The position numbers and the translations under genes are program-made. Of a DNA stretch of 64,000 bases, positions 8,717-17,619 are shown one piece after another (within the stretch, counting starts at the first letter, position 1; every line of letters starts with the position of its first letter). The notes under the pieces were generated by a model that was given only the letters and a program-made list of their open reading frames with translations, did no database searches and was not told the origin of the DNA. Source of the stretch: Bacillota bacterium (lineage in GTDB: Bacteria; Bacillota; Clostridia; Clostridiales; Clostridiaceae); contig JAGFXP010000001.1 of assembly GCA_017861315.1 (NCBI GenBank), positions 1 through 64,000 on the forward strand, in the 5' to 3' direction.

Positions 8717-8744
8717 GGGCGCCCCCCGGGTGCCCATAGGGCAT
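8717..8744 (+). terminator. GC-rich hairpin(s) after molybdenum hydroxylase operon 1
   Basis: GGGCGCCC (8717-8724) pairs with GGGTGCCC (8728-8735) with one G-U pair. The second arm can instead pair with GGGCAT (8739-8744), so two mutually exclusive stems exist. No T-run follows, so this is a weak terminator call. Confidence 0.35.
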
Positions 8745-8767
8745 AGCATTATTTCCTCACAGCAGAT

Positions 8768-8848
8768 ATTGTGCAATATGTATAAGTAAAAGATCCAGTC
8801 AGAGTGAAGCTTCATTACTTTGACTGGATCGTTCCATTTGTGCAATAA
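8768..8848 (+). promoter_or_regulatory. TTGTGCAATA motif copies and a 10-bp inverted repeat in the BMC leader
   Basis: TTGTGCAATAT at 8769-8779 and TTTGTGCAATA at 8838-8848 flank a perfect inverted repeat GATCCAGTCA (8792-8801) / TGACTGGATC (8821-8830) with a 19-base loop. The same TTTGTGCAATA word forms a full palindrome upstream of the alcohol dehydrogenase gene at 31 kb. It is a candidate binding site of the BMC regulator. The leader from 8709 to 9073 holds no gene. Confidence 0.45.
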
Positions 8849-8939
8849 AATAGCGAAAATGCAAAAAGTTCAAAAAAGCGTGGGAGATTATGCAGTAAAA
8901 TATTTCGCTTTGTGCCATGAAATAATATAATATTTCGCT
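8841..8939 (+). promoter_or_regulatory. Direct-repeat array upstream of the BMC operon (activator sites)
   Basis: Three related 12-mers: TGCAATAAAATA (8841-8852), TGCAGTAAAATA (8891-8902) and TGCCATGAAATA (8913-8924), with starts 50 and 22 bp apart. AATATTTCGCT occurs twice (8899-8909, 8929-8939), and an inverted copy AGCGAAAAT lies at 8852-8860. Spacing near whole helical turns is typical of AraC-family activators, and an AraC-type response regulator lies at 27.6 kb. Confidence 0.45.
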
Positions 8940-8960
8940 ATTATTAGAATTAAGTGAAAA

Positions 8961-8974
8961 AGAAAACGTTTTAA
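8961..8974 (+). promoter_or_regulatory. cre-like site in the BMC leader
   Basis: AGAAAACGTTTTAA contains the palindrome AAAACGTTTT and fits the cre consensus except at two outer positions. It lies 100 bases upstream of the first BMC-operon start and may give catabolite repression. Confidence 0.35.
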
Positions 8975-9073
8975 CAACAATCACAGCAGCAAATCTAACG
9001 ACGGTCATTATAAGAAAATTAATGATATTATATTAAGAAACGAAAAAAATTAAAAAAGAAGGGAGTTTTGTTT

Positions 9074-10165
9074 GTGCTCGAAATGAGAGGAACAGCCAAC
9101 GCGGCTGCAGTAGCTGCAAAAAACAAGTTATCATCTCAGTTTTACAGAAAAGGTATCACAATCGCATTGTTCTCAGGTCTTATGTATGGATTCTATTCTG
9201 CATTCCTGACTCTGGGAATGTCTAAGGGGGTATGGGGTGACTGGTACGGTGTCAATGCAGCCGGATTGTCAGCCTTTGTAGTAACATATCTCCTGGGTGC
9301 GCTGGGAAGTGCGGTAAATGACACATGCAGTGCTGTATGGGCGATGGGGTATGCTGGTTTCAGAGGAAAACTCGGGGACTTCTTCAGATGTCTCAAAACA
9401 ACACCTGGCCATGTAATGATACTGTGTGCACTCATAGGGGGACCTATATCAAGTACGGCTTATGTAGTAGGCCTTCAGATGGCGGGATCCATAGTTATTC
9501 CTATAACAGCGCTCTGTCCGGCTATAGGAGCAATTCTTGGAAGGCTGCTCTTCAAGCAGGAACTTAACAAGAGAATGATGCTCGGCATAGCAATCTGCGT
9601 AGCAGCCAGCTTCATGATAGGAAGCACAAGCATCGGCGGCGATGCGCCTCCGGGAATGTTCCTGGGCATCTGCATAGCTTTCATAGCTGCACTGGGCTGG
9701 GGCTTTGAAGGATGCGTTGCAGGCTACGGAACTTCAATGATAGATTCCGAAATCGGTATAACAATAAGGCAGGCAGTATCAGGCCTTTCAAACCTTATCA
9801 TATTGCTTCCTGTATTTGGACTTATGGCAGGCGGCTTAAACCTTTCAACAAGCCTTGCAATCCAGGCGTTCACAAGCGGTCCTGCAATGTTCTGGTTCGC
9901 AATAAGCGGTCTCTGCGCATTCGTTTCATACATGAGCTGGTACAGAGGAAACAGCATGTGCGGCGCGGCTCTTGGAATGGCTGCCAACGGCACATACTCC
10001 TTCTGGGGACCTTTCTGCTGCTGGATAGTGCTCGGGGTTATCTTCGGAATGGATGGCTGGTCAATACCTCCTATAGCATGGGCTGCTGCAGTACTTATGG
10101 TATTCGGTATCCTGGTTATAGCCATGAATCCGATGGACTTATTCAAGAAAAAGGAGGCGAAATAA
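9074..10165 (+). CDS. EamA/DMT-superfamily transporter opening the BMC operon
   Basis: About 363 residues with roughly ten hydrophobic segments arranged as two EamA-like halves (about 25-170 and 195-350). GTG 9074 is chosen because GGGAG (9061-9065) lies 8 bases upstream; TTG 9068 would be only 2 bases from it. It heads the choline-lyase operon and overlaps the ribosome binding site of the next gene. No BCCT or ABC choline importer is in the window, so it may import choline or export trimethylamine or ethanol; the sequence does not decide. Hydrophilic loops are short and no signal peptide or extra domain is seen. Confidence 0.8.
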   Translation: MLEMRGTANAAAVAAKNKLSSQFYRKGITIALFSGLMYGFYSAFLTLGMSKGVWGDWYGVNAAGLSAFVVTYLLGALGSAVNDTCSAVWAMGYAGFRGKLGDFFRCLKTTPGHVMILCALIGGPISSTAYVVGLQMAGSIVIPITALCPAIGAILGRLLFKQELNKRMMLGIAICVAASFMIGSTSIGGDAPPGMFLGICIAFIAALGWGFEGCVAGYGTSMIDSEIGITIRQAVSGLSNLIILLPVFGLMAGGLNLSTSLAIQAFTSGPAMFWFAISGLCAFVSYMSWYRGNSMCGAALGMAANGTYSFWGPFCCWIVLGVIFGMDGWSIPPIAWAAAVLMVFGILVIAMNPMDLFKKKEAK

Positions 10166-10166
10166 T

Positions 10167-10433
10167 ATGAAACCTCTTAACTACGCCATACTGAAACACT
10201 TCACTACAGTCAAAGAGGCGAGTGCGGATGATGTCATAGAAGCCCTCAAAGGCGAGTACGGCAAGTTCAAGGCTCTTAACAAAAAAGACGTGATCGCAGC
10301 GCTGATGACAGCTGAAGCAAACTGCCTCCTCGAAGAAACAAGATTCGACCTTGATGATGCAGGAAACCTTAGGGTTTACTACCGCGCAAACGAAGACGGC
10401 GCAGCTACAATAAACAAGTACATTAAGGATTAA
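10167..10433 (+). CDS. Small winged-helix-like protein of the choline BMC operon
   Basis: An 88-residue soluble protein, start ATG 10167 with AAGGAGG 7 bases upstream inside the end of the transporter gene. Predicted layout: helix NYAILKHF, helix ASADDVIEALKG, helix NKKDVIAALMTAEAN, then a beta hairpin ending GNLRVYYRA, the order of a winged helix. It has no BMC domain, Cys motif or membrane segment. I do not recognise a characterised family. Placement between transporter and shell genes suggests a DNA-, RNA- or shell-associated adaptor, but this is inference. Confidence 0.75.
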   Translation: MKPLNYAILKHFTTVKEASADDVIEALKGEYGKFKALNKKDVIAALMTAEANCLLEETRFDLDDAGNLRVYYRANEDGAATINKYIKD

Positions 10434-10454
10434 CGTTCGGAAGGAGAATATGTA

Positions 10455-10751
10455 ATGAAATATCACGGTGAAGAAGCATTAGGGCTTATAGAAACATTAG
10501 GCATGGTTCCGGCAATCGAGGCTGCAGACAAGATGCTTAAAGCAGCCAATGTTGAACTTGTATCATATGAAAACGTCGGTTCCACTCTTGTTACCATCAT
10601 GGTTAAAGGCGATGTAGCTGCAGTGAGAGCATCTGTAGAAGCAGGAGCTGAGGCTGCGGCAGCGGTAGGCAAGCTGACAGCACAGAACGTTATGCCGAGA
10701 CCTATAAAAGACATCGGAGCAATAGTGTCAATATACGACATCGATGCGTAA
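10455..10751 (+). CDS. BMC-H hexameric shell protein
   Basis: A 98-residue single BMC domain (PduA/EutM/CcmK class), seen in the opening ALGLIETLGMVPAIEAADKMLKAANVEL and the MVKGDVAAVRASVEAGAEAA helix. Such proteins form flat hexamers that tile the microcompartment facets and let small substrates through a central pore. ATG 10455 follows GGAAGGAG. The C-terminus ends soon after the domain (VMPRPIKDIGAIVSIYDIDA). It is one of two adjacent shell genes, with others further down the operon. Confidence 0.95.
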   Translation: MKYHGEEALGLIETLGMVPAIEAADKMLKAANVELVSYENVGSTLVTIMVKGDVAAVRASVEAGAEAAAAVGKLTAQNVMPRPIKDIGAIVSIYDIDA

Positions 10752-10778
10752 AAATAAATTGGGAGAGAGGAACTACAG

Positions 10779-11081
10779 ATGAGCAATTACAAAGCTTTAG
10801 GTCTAATAGAAACATTTGGTATAGTTTTTGTTTTGGAGGCAGCGGATGCCATGTGCAAAGCTGCGGACGTTGAACTGGTCGGCTTCGAAAACGTAGCTTC
10901 CGGATATATATCGGTTCTGGTACGAGGAGACGTAGGTGCATGTAAAACAGCAGTTAGCACCGGAATTAAGGCTGTAGAGGATATGGGCGCTGAGGTTTAC
11001 AGCTCCGTTGTCATAGCAAGCCCACACCCGGACCTGGAAAAAATCATAGCCCGCTACTCGCTTGAGAATCTGAACGTATAG
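10779..11081 (+). CDS. BMC-H hexameric shell protein (divergent)
   Basis: A 100-residue single BMC domain. It starts ALGLIETFGIVFVLEAADAMCKAADVELVG-like and carries LVRGDVGACKTAVSTGIKAVEDMG. It differs from its neighbour by extra Cys residues (in DAMCKAA and GACKT) and by a pore-side FENVASGYISVLV strand, so pore chemistry probably differs. ATG 10779 follows GGGAGAGAGG. The C-terminal tail IARYSLENLNV is short. Mixed hexamers with other shell proteins cannot be excluded. Confidence 0.93.
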   Translation: MSNYKALGLIETFGIVFVLEAADAMCKAADVELVGFENVASGYISVLVRGDVGACKTAVSTGIKAVEDMGAEVYSSVVIASPHPDLEKIIARYSLENLNV

Positions 11082-11119
11082 AATCAAGAAGCTGATGAAA
11101 ATGAAAAGGAGAGTCAGAA

Positions 11120-12580
11120 ATGAACATTATAGACAATGATTTGCTCTCCATCCAAGAATCTCGGATTATTGTGGAAAATGCCAGCACGGCACAAAAGCTG
11201 CTGGCAGCCTTTCCTCAGGAAAAACTGGATGAGATTGTTGAACGCATTGCTGAAGAAATTGGAAAACACGCCCGCGAACTTGCCGTAATGTCACAGGAAG
11301 AAACGGATTATGGCAGGTGGCAGGATAAATATATCAAGAACCGGTTTGCCTGCGAGTACCTGCCTTCAAAGCTTAGGGGGATGCGCTGCGTCGGCATAAT
11401 CGACGAAGACAAGCAGAACAAGACAATGGATATAGGGGTGCCTATGGGTGTTATCATAGCCCTGTGTCCTGCAACAAGTCCTGTTTCGACAACCATATAC
11501 AAGGCTCTGATAGCAATCAAATCAGGCAATGCCATCATCTTTTCGCCACACCCAAGAGCGAAGTCAGCTATCTCCAAGGCGCTCGATATAATGATCAGGG
11601 CAGCAGAGGGCTATGGCCTGCCGGAGGGAGCTCTGGCATACCTTCACACTGTGACCCCAAGCGGGACGCTTGAGCTGATGAAGCATAAAGCGACATCCCT
11701 TATAATGATCACAGGGGTGCCGGGAATGCTGAAGCCGGCCTACAAGTCAGGAAAGCCCGTCATATACGGCGGAACAGGCAACGGACCTGCGTTCATTGAA
11801 AGGACAGCTGACATAAGGCAATCGGTGAAAGACATCATAGCCAGCAAGACCTTCGACAACGGGATCGTGTCAGCGGCAGAGCAGTCGATCGTTGTGGACA
11901 GTCCCGTAGCGGCGGAAGTCAAGCAGGAGCTGATAAAGAACGGGGCATACTTTATGGCTGATGAAGAGGCGCAAAGCCTCGGCGCTCTCTTCTACGGTTC
12001 CGACGGCAGAGCGGACTCCGAGATGGTGGGCAAATCGGCACAGGAACTGGCCAGGAGGGCTGGATTCTCAGTGCCGGCCTGTACAACGGTGCTGATATCA
12101 GAGCAGAAATACGTATCCGAGATGAATCCGTACTCAAAGGAAAAGCTGTGCCCGGTCCTGGCCTTCTACATAGAAGACGACTGGATGCACGCCTGCGAGA
12201 AGTGCATAGAGCTTCTTCTCAGCGAGAAGCACGGCCACAGCCTCGTGATTCATTCAAGGAATGAAGAAGTGATACGGCAGTTTGCGCTGAAGAAACCTGT
12301 CGGAAGGGTTCTTGTAAACACTCCGGCTTCCTACGGCAGCCTGGGCGCCACTACAAACCTGTTCCCGGCCCTTACATTGGGCAGCGGATCCGCCGGAGAA
12401 GGCATGACATCCGACAATGTTTCGCCCAGAAACCTCATCTATATAAGAAAAGTAGGTTACGGCGTAAGGAGCATAGACGAGATAATCGGGGGCGGCGCTG
12501 AAAAGAAGCAGGGTTACAATCCGGAAGATCTGAGGATGCTGCAGAGCATTTTGAAAAAAGCCATAGAAGAAATGAAATGA
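11120..12580 (+). CDS. Aldehyde dehydrogenase-like BMC protein lacking the catalytic Cys
   Basis: A 486-residue protein of the CoA-acylating aldehyde dehydrogenase family (EutE/AdhE-N type). The usual catalytic motif ICASEQ reads IVSAAEQ here: Ser251 stands where the functional paralogue at 22.2 kb has Cys251, with no gap between the two. The NAD-domain motifs PATSPVSTTIYKAL and ITGVPGMLKPAYKSG are kept, and the frame is intact. A C-terminal amphipathic helix (NPEDLRMLQSILKKAIEEMK) after a Gly-rich linker looks like a microcompartment-targeting peptide. The protein is therefore probably inactive for thioester chemistry and may be structural, regulatory or an NAD(H)-binding partner. ATG 11120 follows AAAAGGAGAG. 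Confidence 0.88.
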   Translation: MNIIDNDLLSIQESRIIVENASTAQKLLAAFPQEKLDEIVERIAEEIGKHARELAVMSQEETDYGRWQDKYIKNRFACEYLPSKLRGMRCVGIIDEDKQNKTMDIGVPMGVIIALCPATSPVSTTIYKALIAIKSGNAIIFSPHPRAKSAISKALDIMIRAAEGYGLPEGALAYLHTVTPSGTLELMKHKATSLIMITGVPGMLKPAYKSGKPVIYGGTGNGPAFIERTADIRQSVKDIIASKTFDNGIVSAAEQSIVVDSPVAAEVKQELIKNGAYFMADEEAQSLGALFYGSDGRADSEMVGKSAQELARRAGFSVPACTTVLISEQKYVSEMNPYSKEKLCPVLAFYIEDDWMHACEKCIELLLSEKHGHSLVIHSRNEEVIRQFALKKPVGRVLVNTPASYGSLGATTNLFPALTLGSGSAGEGMTSDNVSPRNLIYIRKVGYGVRSIDEIIGGGAEKKQGYNPEDLRMLQSILKKAIEEMK

Positions 12581-12606
12581 TTATGAAAGATTGAGAGGTA
12601 GAAATA

Positions 12607-15144
12607 TTGGATATTCGTGAATTTTCAAATAAATTTGCTGAAGCAACAAAGAATATGTCCGCTGAAGAACGAACATCTTTGATGAGGATGTTTGAAGGCA
12701 TATCAAAGGAAATAACAAAAGAAGACACAGTTACCACAACAGTATGTCCTACAGGAACCGGTGTTCCTAATGGAATAACCGAAAGACTGCAAAAACTGAA
12801 GGACAACTACATGAAGTGGAAACCGACAATAACTACACACCGTGCACGTGCGATCACAAAGATTGCGATGGAAAATCCGGGAATGCCTAAGTCAATCCTG
12901 AGAGGAAAATGCTTCAAGTACTGCTGCGAAACTGCACCGCTCGTTATACAGGAAGCTGAACTTATCGTCGGAGCACCCTGCGGAGCACCGCGTGCAGGAG
13001 CTTTCTCACCTGACATAGCATGGAGATGGATGGAAAACGAGCTAGACACCATAGGCACAAGACCTCAGGATCCGTTCTATATCTCAGATGAAGACAAGAA
13101 ATATATGAAAGAGGAGCTCTTCCCATTCTGGAAAGGCAAATCTGTAGATGAATACTGCGAAGACCAGTACCGTGAAGCTGGAGTATGGGAGATTTCAGGC
13201 GATTCCTTTGTTTCGGACTGCTCATACCATGCAACAAACGGGGGCGGAGATTCAAATCCTGGATATGACGTGATCCTTATGGGAAAAGGCATGCTGGACA
13301 TACAGCAGGAAGCCAGGGAGCACCTTGAAAAGTTGGATTATGAAAATCCTGAAGATATCGAAAAGATATACTTCTATAAATCCTTAATAGAAACTGCAGA
13401 AGGCGTAATGATATACGCCAAGAGGCTTTCAGACTATGCAGCGGAAATGGCTGCAAAAGAGACTAACCCTAAGAGGAAGGCGGAACTCCAGAAAATAGCA
13501 GAAGTAAATGCATGGGTTCCTGCTCACAAGCCTCGTACCTTCTGGGAAGCAATACAGTCAGTATGGACGATTGAATCACTGCTGGTAGTCGAAGAGAACC
13601 AGACAGGAATGTCGATCGGACGAGTTGACCAGTACATGTACCCATTCTACAAGGCAGACATAGAGAGCGGAAGAATGAATGAATACGAAGCCTTCGATCT
13701 GGCAGGCTGCATGCTCATAAAAATGTCCGAGATGATGTGGGTAACAAGCGAGGGAGCATCCAAGTTCTTCGCAGGCTACCAGCCGTTTGTAAACATGTGC
13801 GTGGGCGGAGTTACCCGCGAAGGCCTTGATGCAACAAACGACCTCACTTACCTGCTTATGGACGCAGTGAGACATGTGAAGATATACCAGCCTTCACTGT
13901 CATGCCGTATCCACAACAGGTCACCGAAAAAATACATGAAGAGAATTGTTGATGTAATCCGTTCAGGTATGGGATTCCCGGCCTGCCACTTCGATGATGC
14001 CCACATAAAGATGATGCTGGCAAAGGGAGTATCCATCGAGGATGCAAGAGACTACTGCCTCATGGGCTGCGTTGAACCGCAGAAGTCAGGACGTATGTAC
14101 CAGTGGACTTCGACAGCATACACCCAGTGGCCGATCTGCATAGAGCTTGTAATGAACAACGGCGTTCCACAGTGGTACGGCAAGCAGGTATGCCCTGACA
14201 TGGGAGACCTCAGCAAGTACAAGACATACGAGGAATTCGACAATGCTGTAAAGGAAATGATCAAGTACGTCACAAAATTGAGCAGCATCGCAACAGTAAT
14301 CTCCCAGAGAGTTCACAGGGATCTGGCGCCTAAGCCTCTCATGTCGATAATGTATGAAGGCTGCATGGAGAACGGAAAGGATGTTTCTGCAGGCGGAGCG
14401 ATGTACAACTTCGGACCTGGAGTGGTATGGTCGGGACTGGCTACCTACACTGATTCCATGGCCGCCATCAAGAAACTAGTGTTCGACGAGAAGAAATACA
14501 CGCTCCAGCAGCTGAATGAAGCCCTGAAAGCTGATTTTGCCGGCTATGAACAGGTTAAGAGCGACTGCCTAAAGGCTCCTAAGTACGGAAACGATGACGA
14601 CTATGTAGACCTTATAGCTGCAGACCTGGTCAACTTCACGGAGATGGAGCACCGTAAGTTCAGGACACTCTACTCGGTAATGTGCCACGGCACGCTGTCC
14701 ATATCCAACAATACACCTTTCGGACAGCTTACAGGTGCAACAGCCAACGGAAGAAGCGCATGGACGCCGTTATCCGACGGAATAAGCCCTACACAGGGAG
14801 CTGACTTCAACGGACCGACAGCTATAATAAAGTCCGTATCCAAGATGGCATGCGATAACATGAACCTAGGTATGGTCCACAACTTCAAGCTTATGGCTGG
14901 ACTCCTTGATACACCGGAAGGCGAGGAAGGTATAATAACACTTCTGCGTACAGCATGCATGCTGGGCAACGGCGAGATGCAGTTCAACTACCTGGACAAC
15001 AATACCCTTATCGAGGCTCAGAAGCATCCTGAACAGTACCGTGATCTGATCGTAAGGGTTGCAGGCTACAGCGCATTCTTCGTTGAACTGTGCAAGGATG
15101 TTCAGGACGAGATCATAAGCAGAACTATGCTGACACACTTCTAA
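12607..15144 (+). CDS. cutC: Choline trimethylamine-lyase (glycyl radical enzyme)
   Basis: An 845-residue glycyl radical enzyme that cleaves choline to trimethylamine and acetaldehyde. The active-site motif is MGCVEPQ with thiyl Cys488 and Glu490. The glycyl radical loop near the C-terminus is [10 protein letters not shown] with Gly820. These lie one residue before the positions known in Desulfovibrio CutC (489, 491, 821), and long blocks such as [20 protein letters not shown] agree with CutC rather than with diol dehydratase or pyruvate formate-lyase. Length is that of the family's short, type I form. It starts at TTG 12607 with GAGAGG 8 bases upstream. CutD follows after 18 bases. Confidence 0.97.
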   Translation: MDIREFSNKFAEATKNMSAEERTSLMRMFEGISKEITKEDTVTTTVCPTGTGVPNGITERLQKLKDNYMKWKPTITTHRARAITKIAMENPGMPKSILRGKCFKYCCETAPLVIQEAELIVGAPCGAPRAGAFSPDIAWRWMENELDTIGTRPQDPFYISDEDKKYMKEELFPFWKGKSVDEYCEDQYREAGVWEISGDSFVSDCSYHATNGGGDSNPGYDVILMGKGMLDIQQEAREHLEKLDYENPEDIEKIYFYKSLIETAEGVMIYAKRLSDYAAEMAAKETNPKRKAELQKIAEVNAWVPAHKPRTFWEAIQSVWTIESLLVVEENQTGMSIGRVDQYMYPFYKADIESGRMNEYEAFDLAGCMLIKMSEMMWVTSEGASKFFAGYQPFVNMCVGGVTREGLDATNDLTYLLMDAVRHVKIYQPSLSCRIHNRSPKKYMKRIVDVIRSGMGFPACHFDDAHIKMMLAKGVSIEDARDYCLMGCVEPQKSGRMYQWTSTAYTQWPICIELVMNNGVPQWYGKQVCPDMGDLSKYKTYEEFDNAVKEMIKYVTKLSSIATVISQRVHRDLAPKPLMSIMYEGCMENGKDVSAGGAMYNFGPGVVWSGLATYTDSMAAIKKLVFDEKKYTLQQLNEALKADFAGYEQVKSDCLKAPKYGNDDDYVDLIAADLVNFTEMEHRKFRTLYSVMCHGTLSISNNTPFGQLTGATANGRSAWTPLSDGISPTQGADFNGPTAIIKSVSKMACDNMNLGMVHNFKLMAGLLDTPEGEEGIITLLRTACMLGNGEMQFNYLDNNTLIEAQKHPEQYRDLIVRVAGYSAFFVELCKDVQDEIISRTMLTHF

Positions 15145-15162
15145 AAACAGGAGATATTTGGT

Positions 15163-16113
15163 ATGAACAATGCAAAGGCAGCAATGATTGAAAGAAAAGC
15201 ACTCATCTTCAATGTGCAAAAATACAATATGTATGATGGGCCGGGGATTAGGACGCTTGTATTCTTCAAGGGATGCCCGCTTCGATGCAAATGGTGTGCG
15301 AATCCTGAAGGGCTTGAGAAAAAATATCAGGTCCTGTACAAGAGGAACTCATGCATTGACTGCGGTGCCTGCGTATCGGTTTGTCCAGTCGGCATACACT
15401 CGATTTCAAAACAAAACAGGCATGAGGTGAACCGCAGCATAGAATGCACCGGCTGCCGCAAGTGCCAGGAGGTATGTACACAAGCTGCCCTGTCAATCGT
15501 GGGAGAGGTTAAAACAATTTCGGAACTCATGGAGATCATCGAACAGGACAGGGAGTTCTATACTGTCTCAGGCGGCGGAGTAACGCTCGGAGGCGGCGAG
15601 GTGACCATGCAGTCGGAATTCGCAGCAAACCTTCTGATGGTATGTAAGCAGGAGGGTATCAACACAGCGATCGAAACCTGCGGATATGCAAAGCTCGATG
15701 CAATGCTGCAGATGTCCGAGTTCACGGACCTGTTCCTTTACGACATCAAGCATATCGATCCGGAGCGACACTACAAGCTTACCGGAGTGCACAACGAGAG
15801 GATCCTTGAGAATCTGAAGGAGCTGCTTCACAGAAGATACAACGTCAAGATCAGGATGCCGCTGCTCAAGGGCATAAACGACAGCCAGGAAGAGATAGAG
15901 AGAGTTATAGCGTTCCTGATGCCTTTCAGAGACTACAAGAACTTCAAAGGCATAGACTTGCTTCCTTACCACAAGCTGGGGGTAAACAAGTACACCCAGC
16001 TTGGTAAGGAGTACCCGATTGAGGGAGACCCGAGCCTGACAGACGAGGATCTTGACAGGATTGAAGGATGGATCAAGAAATATGAATTCCCGGTTACGGT
16101 CGTCAGGCACTGA
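15163..16113 (+). CDS. cutD: Choline TMA-lyase activating enzyme (radical SAM)
   Basis: A 316-residue glycyl radical activase that uses S-adenosylmethionine to make the Gly radical on CutC. The radical SAM cluster is CPLRCKWC (CxxxCxxC, near residue 39). An inserted two-cluster ferredoxin domain follows (CIDCGACVSVCP and CTGCRKCQEVC, about 64-105), as in all activases of the non-PFL group. The SAM-binding GGE-type motif reads GGGVTLGGGEVTMQ. ATG 15163 has AGGAG 9 bases upstream. Placed directly behind cutC, the usual pairing. Confidence 0.96.
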   Translation: MNNAKAAMIERKALIFNVQKYNMYDGPGIRTLVFFKGCPLRCKWCANPEGLEKKYQVLYKRNSCIDCGACVSVCPVGIHSISKQNRHEVNRSIECTGCRKCQEVCTQAALSIVGEVKTISELMEIIEQDREFYTVSGGGVTLGGGEVTMQSEFAANLLMVCKQEGINTAIETCGYAKLDAMLQMSEFTDLFLYDIKHIDPERHYKLTGVHNERILENLKELLHRRYNVKIRMPLLKGINDSQEEIERVIAFLMPFRDYKNFKGIDLLPYHKLGVNKYTQLGKEYPIEGDPSLTDEDLDRIEGWIKKYEFPVTVVRH

Positions 16114-16152
16114 CGGCCGGCCGGAATTAGAGATGATAGAGAGGTAACCTTT

Positions 16153-16506
16153 ATGATGGAAGCTGGTGAGAAAGCGATACAACGCGTAATAGAAGAGTCG
16201 GTGCCTGGAAAACAGGTTACGATTGCTCATGTTATTGCTTCACCCATGCCCGATATCTACGAGAGATTGGGAATAGACGATAAAGGGGCGATCGGGATAC
16301 TGACCATAACGCCATATGAAGCAGCCATAATCGCTGCAGACGTTGCAACGAAGACAGCGGATGTTGAAATCGGATTTTTGGATCGTTTCACAGGCTCTGT
16401 GGTAATCACAGGCGATGTGCAGAGCGTTGAGACGGCGCTGAATGCGGTCAATGACACCCTGAAAAACCTGCTGGATTTCATGACTGCACCGATAACAAGA
16501 ACATGA
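16153..16506 (+). CDS. eutS: Circularly permuted BMC shell protein, EutS/PduU-like
   Basis: A 117-residue shell protein of the permuted class. The N-terminal stretch [15 protein letters not shown] followed by [21 protein letters not shown] and [17 protein letters not shown] matches EutS closely. In this class the N-terminal strands form a small beta-barrel that caps the hexamer pore. Two ATG codons (16153, 16156) are possible; GAGAGG precedes both. The stop overlaps the EutP start (ATGA), so the pair is translationally coupled. Confidence 0.92.
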   Translation: MMEAGEKAIQRVIEESVPGKQVTIAHVIASPMPDIYERLGIDDKGAIGILTITPYEAAIIAADVATKTADVEIGFLDRFTGSVVITGDVQSVETALNAVNDTLKNLLDFMTAPITRT

Positions 16507-16958
16507 GGAAGAAGCGGGTAATGGTGATCGGGCCTACAAACTGCGGAAAGACCACACTGGTCAACGCGCTGAATGATTATGACGGTCCGCTTAGAAAAAC
16601 ACAGGATATCATTTATGGTAAGAATACAATCGATGTTCCGGGTTCTTATATAGAGAACACCTGGATGTATAAACATATAATAGCAGCTGCACAGGATGCG
16701 TCACATGTACTTGTGCTGGTGGATCAGTCGAGATGCGTCAGCAAATACCCGCCTGGATTTGCGAAATCGTTCAGGTGCCCGGTAATCGGCGTAATAACCA
16801 AGACGGATCTTATGCCTGAAAACGAGGAGCTCTGCATAAAGGAGCTGAAGCGGATCGGGGTTCAGCCGCCTTACTACACGGTTAGCCTGACCAACCGTGA
16901 AGGTGCAGAGGCTCTGAAGGAACGGTTATTTGCAAATCAGGAAGTGAAGGGGGATTAA
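16503..16958 (+). CDS. eutP: EutP/PduV-like small GTPase
   Basis: A 151-residue P-loop protein with Walker [10 protein letters not shown] (residues 10-18), a switch-region motif [16 protein letters not shown], and the base-specificity motif TKTD near residue 99. EutP/PduV proteins bind the EutS/PduU shell protein, help place or regulate microcompartments, and in some systems show acetate kinase activity. Gene order (EutS then EutP, overlapping by 4 bases) keeps the known partner pair together. The protein is complete for its family. Confidence 0.92.
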   Translation: MRKKRVMVIGPTNCGKTTLVNALNDYDGPLRKTQDIIYGKNTIDVPGSYIENTWMYKHIIAAAQDASHVLVLVDQSRCVSKYPPGFAKSFRCPVIGVITKTDLMPENEELCIKELKRIGVQPPYYTVSLTNREGAEALKERLFANQEVKGD

Positions 16959-16959
16959 G

Positions 16960-17619
16960 ATGAAATTTATAACCGAAGAAGACTTGCGGGATTTATATAG
17001 AAAAGAACCTTTTACTGCATATGAGCTGGAGCAGGGAGCGAGGCTTACCCCGGGAGCCCGCCAGTTCCTTTCTGACAGGGGAATCAGCATGCAAGACAAT
17101 GTATCGGCAGCGAAGAAGGATTCAGCGAAGCCGGACAAGGCAAGCGCAGGGGAAAAAAAGAAATTGGGCTGCATGATGAAATCCACCGAAGCAATTTTCC
17201 TGATGGCTGGAGAAGAACTTCTGAGAGGGGATGCTGTCCTGGCCCAAAGCGTAATCGATCTGGGCAGGCAGTTCACCTGCATAAAAAATGCTTTCAACAA
17301 CAGCGGAGCCATAGATAATCTCAGCTGCAGGGAGTGCACAGGAATAAGCGAAAAGAATTTTTCGGAGGACCTGGATGACTGTTTTGAAATAAATGAATCA
17401 CATATCCAGCTGAAAAAGGGGAGAGACATAATAGTGCTGCACAGGCTGCGCTGCAATCTGCGGGAACTGGAAGCGGGCATCCTGGAAATGTGCGATGGAC
17501 GCGCCGGGGAAAATGATTTGTGCAGGGAGCTGACCGGAAAGATCAACCAGATAGTCAACACCCTGTCGCAAATGATATGCTCAGTAGTTGGAGGTAAAAT
17601 ATGTCAGAGAAAAAGTTGA
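16960..17619 (+). CDS. EutT-like protein, divergent cobalamin adenosyltransferase homologue
   Basis: A 219-residue protein. Residues 1-45 (MKFITEEDLRDLYR, then ARLTPGARQFLSDRGI) match the EutT start, and the C-terminal part (KGRDIIVLHRLRCNLRELEA) matches the EutT helical bundle. The metal motif HX11CCxxC of EutT is missing; a Lys/Ala-rich linker of about 30 residues takes its place. The only close Cys pair is CRECTG near 128. CutC needs no cobalamin, so adenosyltransferase activity is doubtful and the protein may have a new role in this BMC. ATG 16960 follows AAGGGGG. It overlaps eutJ by 19 bases. Confidence 0.75.
   Translation: MKFITEEDLRDLYRKEPFTAYELEQGARLTPGARQFLSDRGISMQDNVSAAKKDSAKPDKASAGEKKKLGCMMKSTEAIFLMAGEELLRGDAVLAQSVIDLGRQFTCIKNAFNNSGAIDNLSCRECTGISEKNFSEDLDDCFEINESHIQLKKGRDIIVLHRLRCNLRELEAGILEMCDGRAGENDLCRELTGKINQIVNTLSQMICSVVGGKICQRKS

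Noticed and set aside
12607-15144. Diol dehydratase, pyruvate formate-lyase or isethionate lyase reading of the glycyl radical enzyme
   Set aside because: The active-site surroundings, length and C-terminal block agree with CutC throughout, and the accessory gene set fits choline use.
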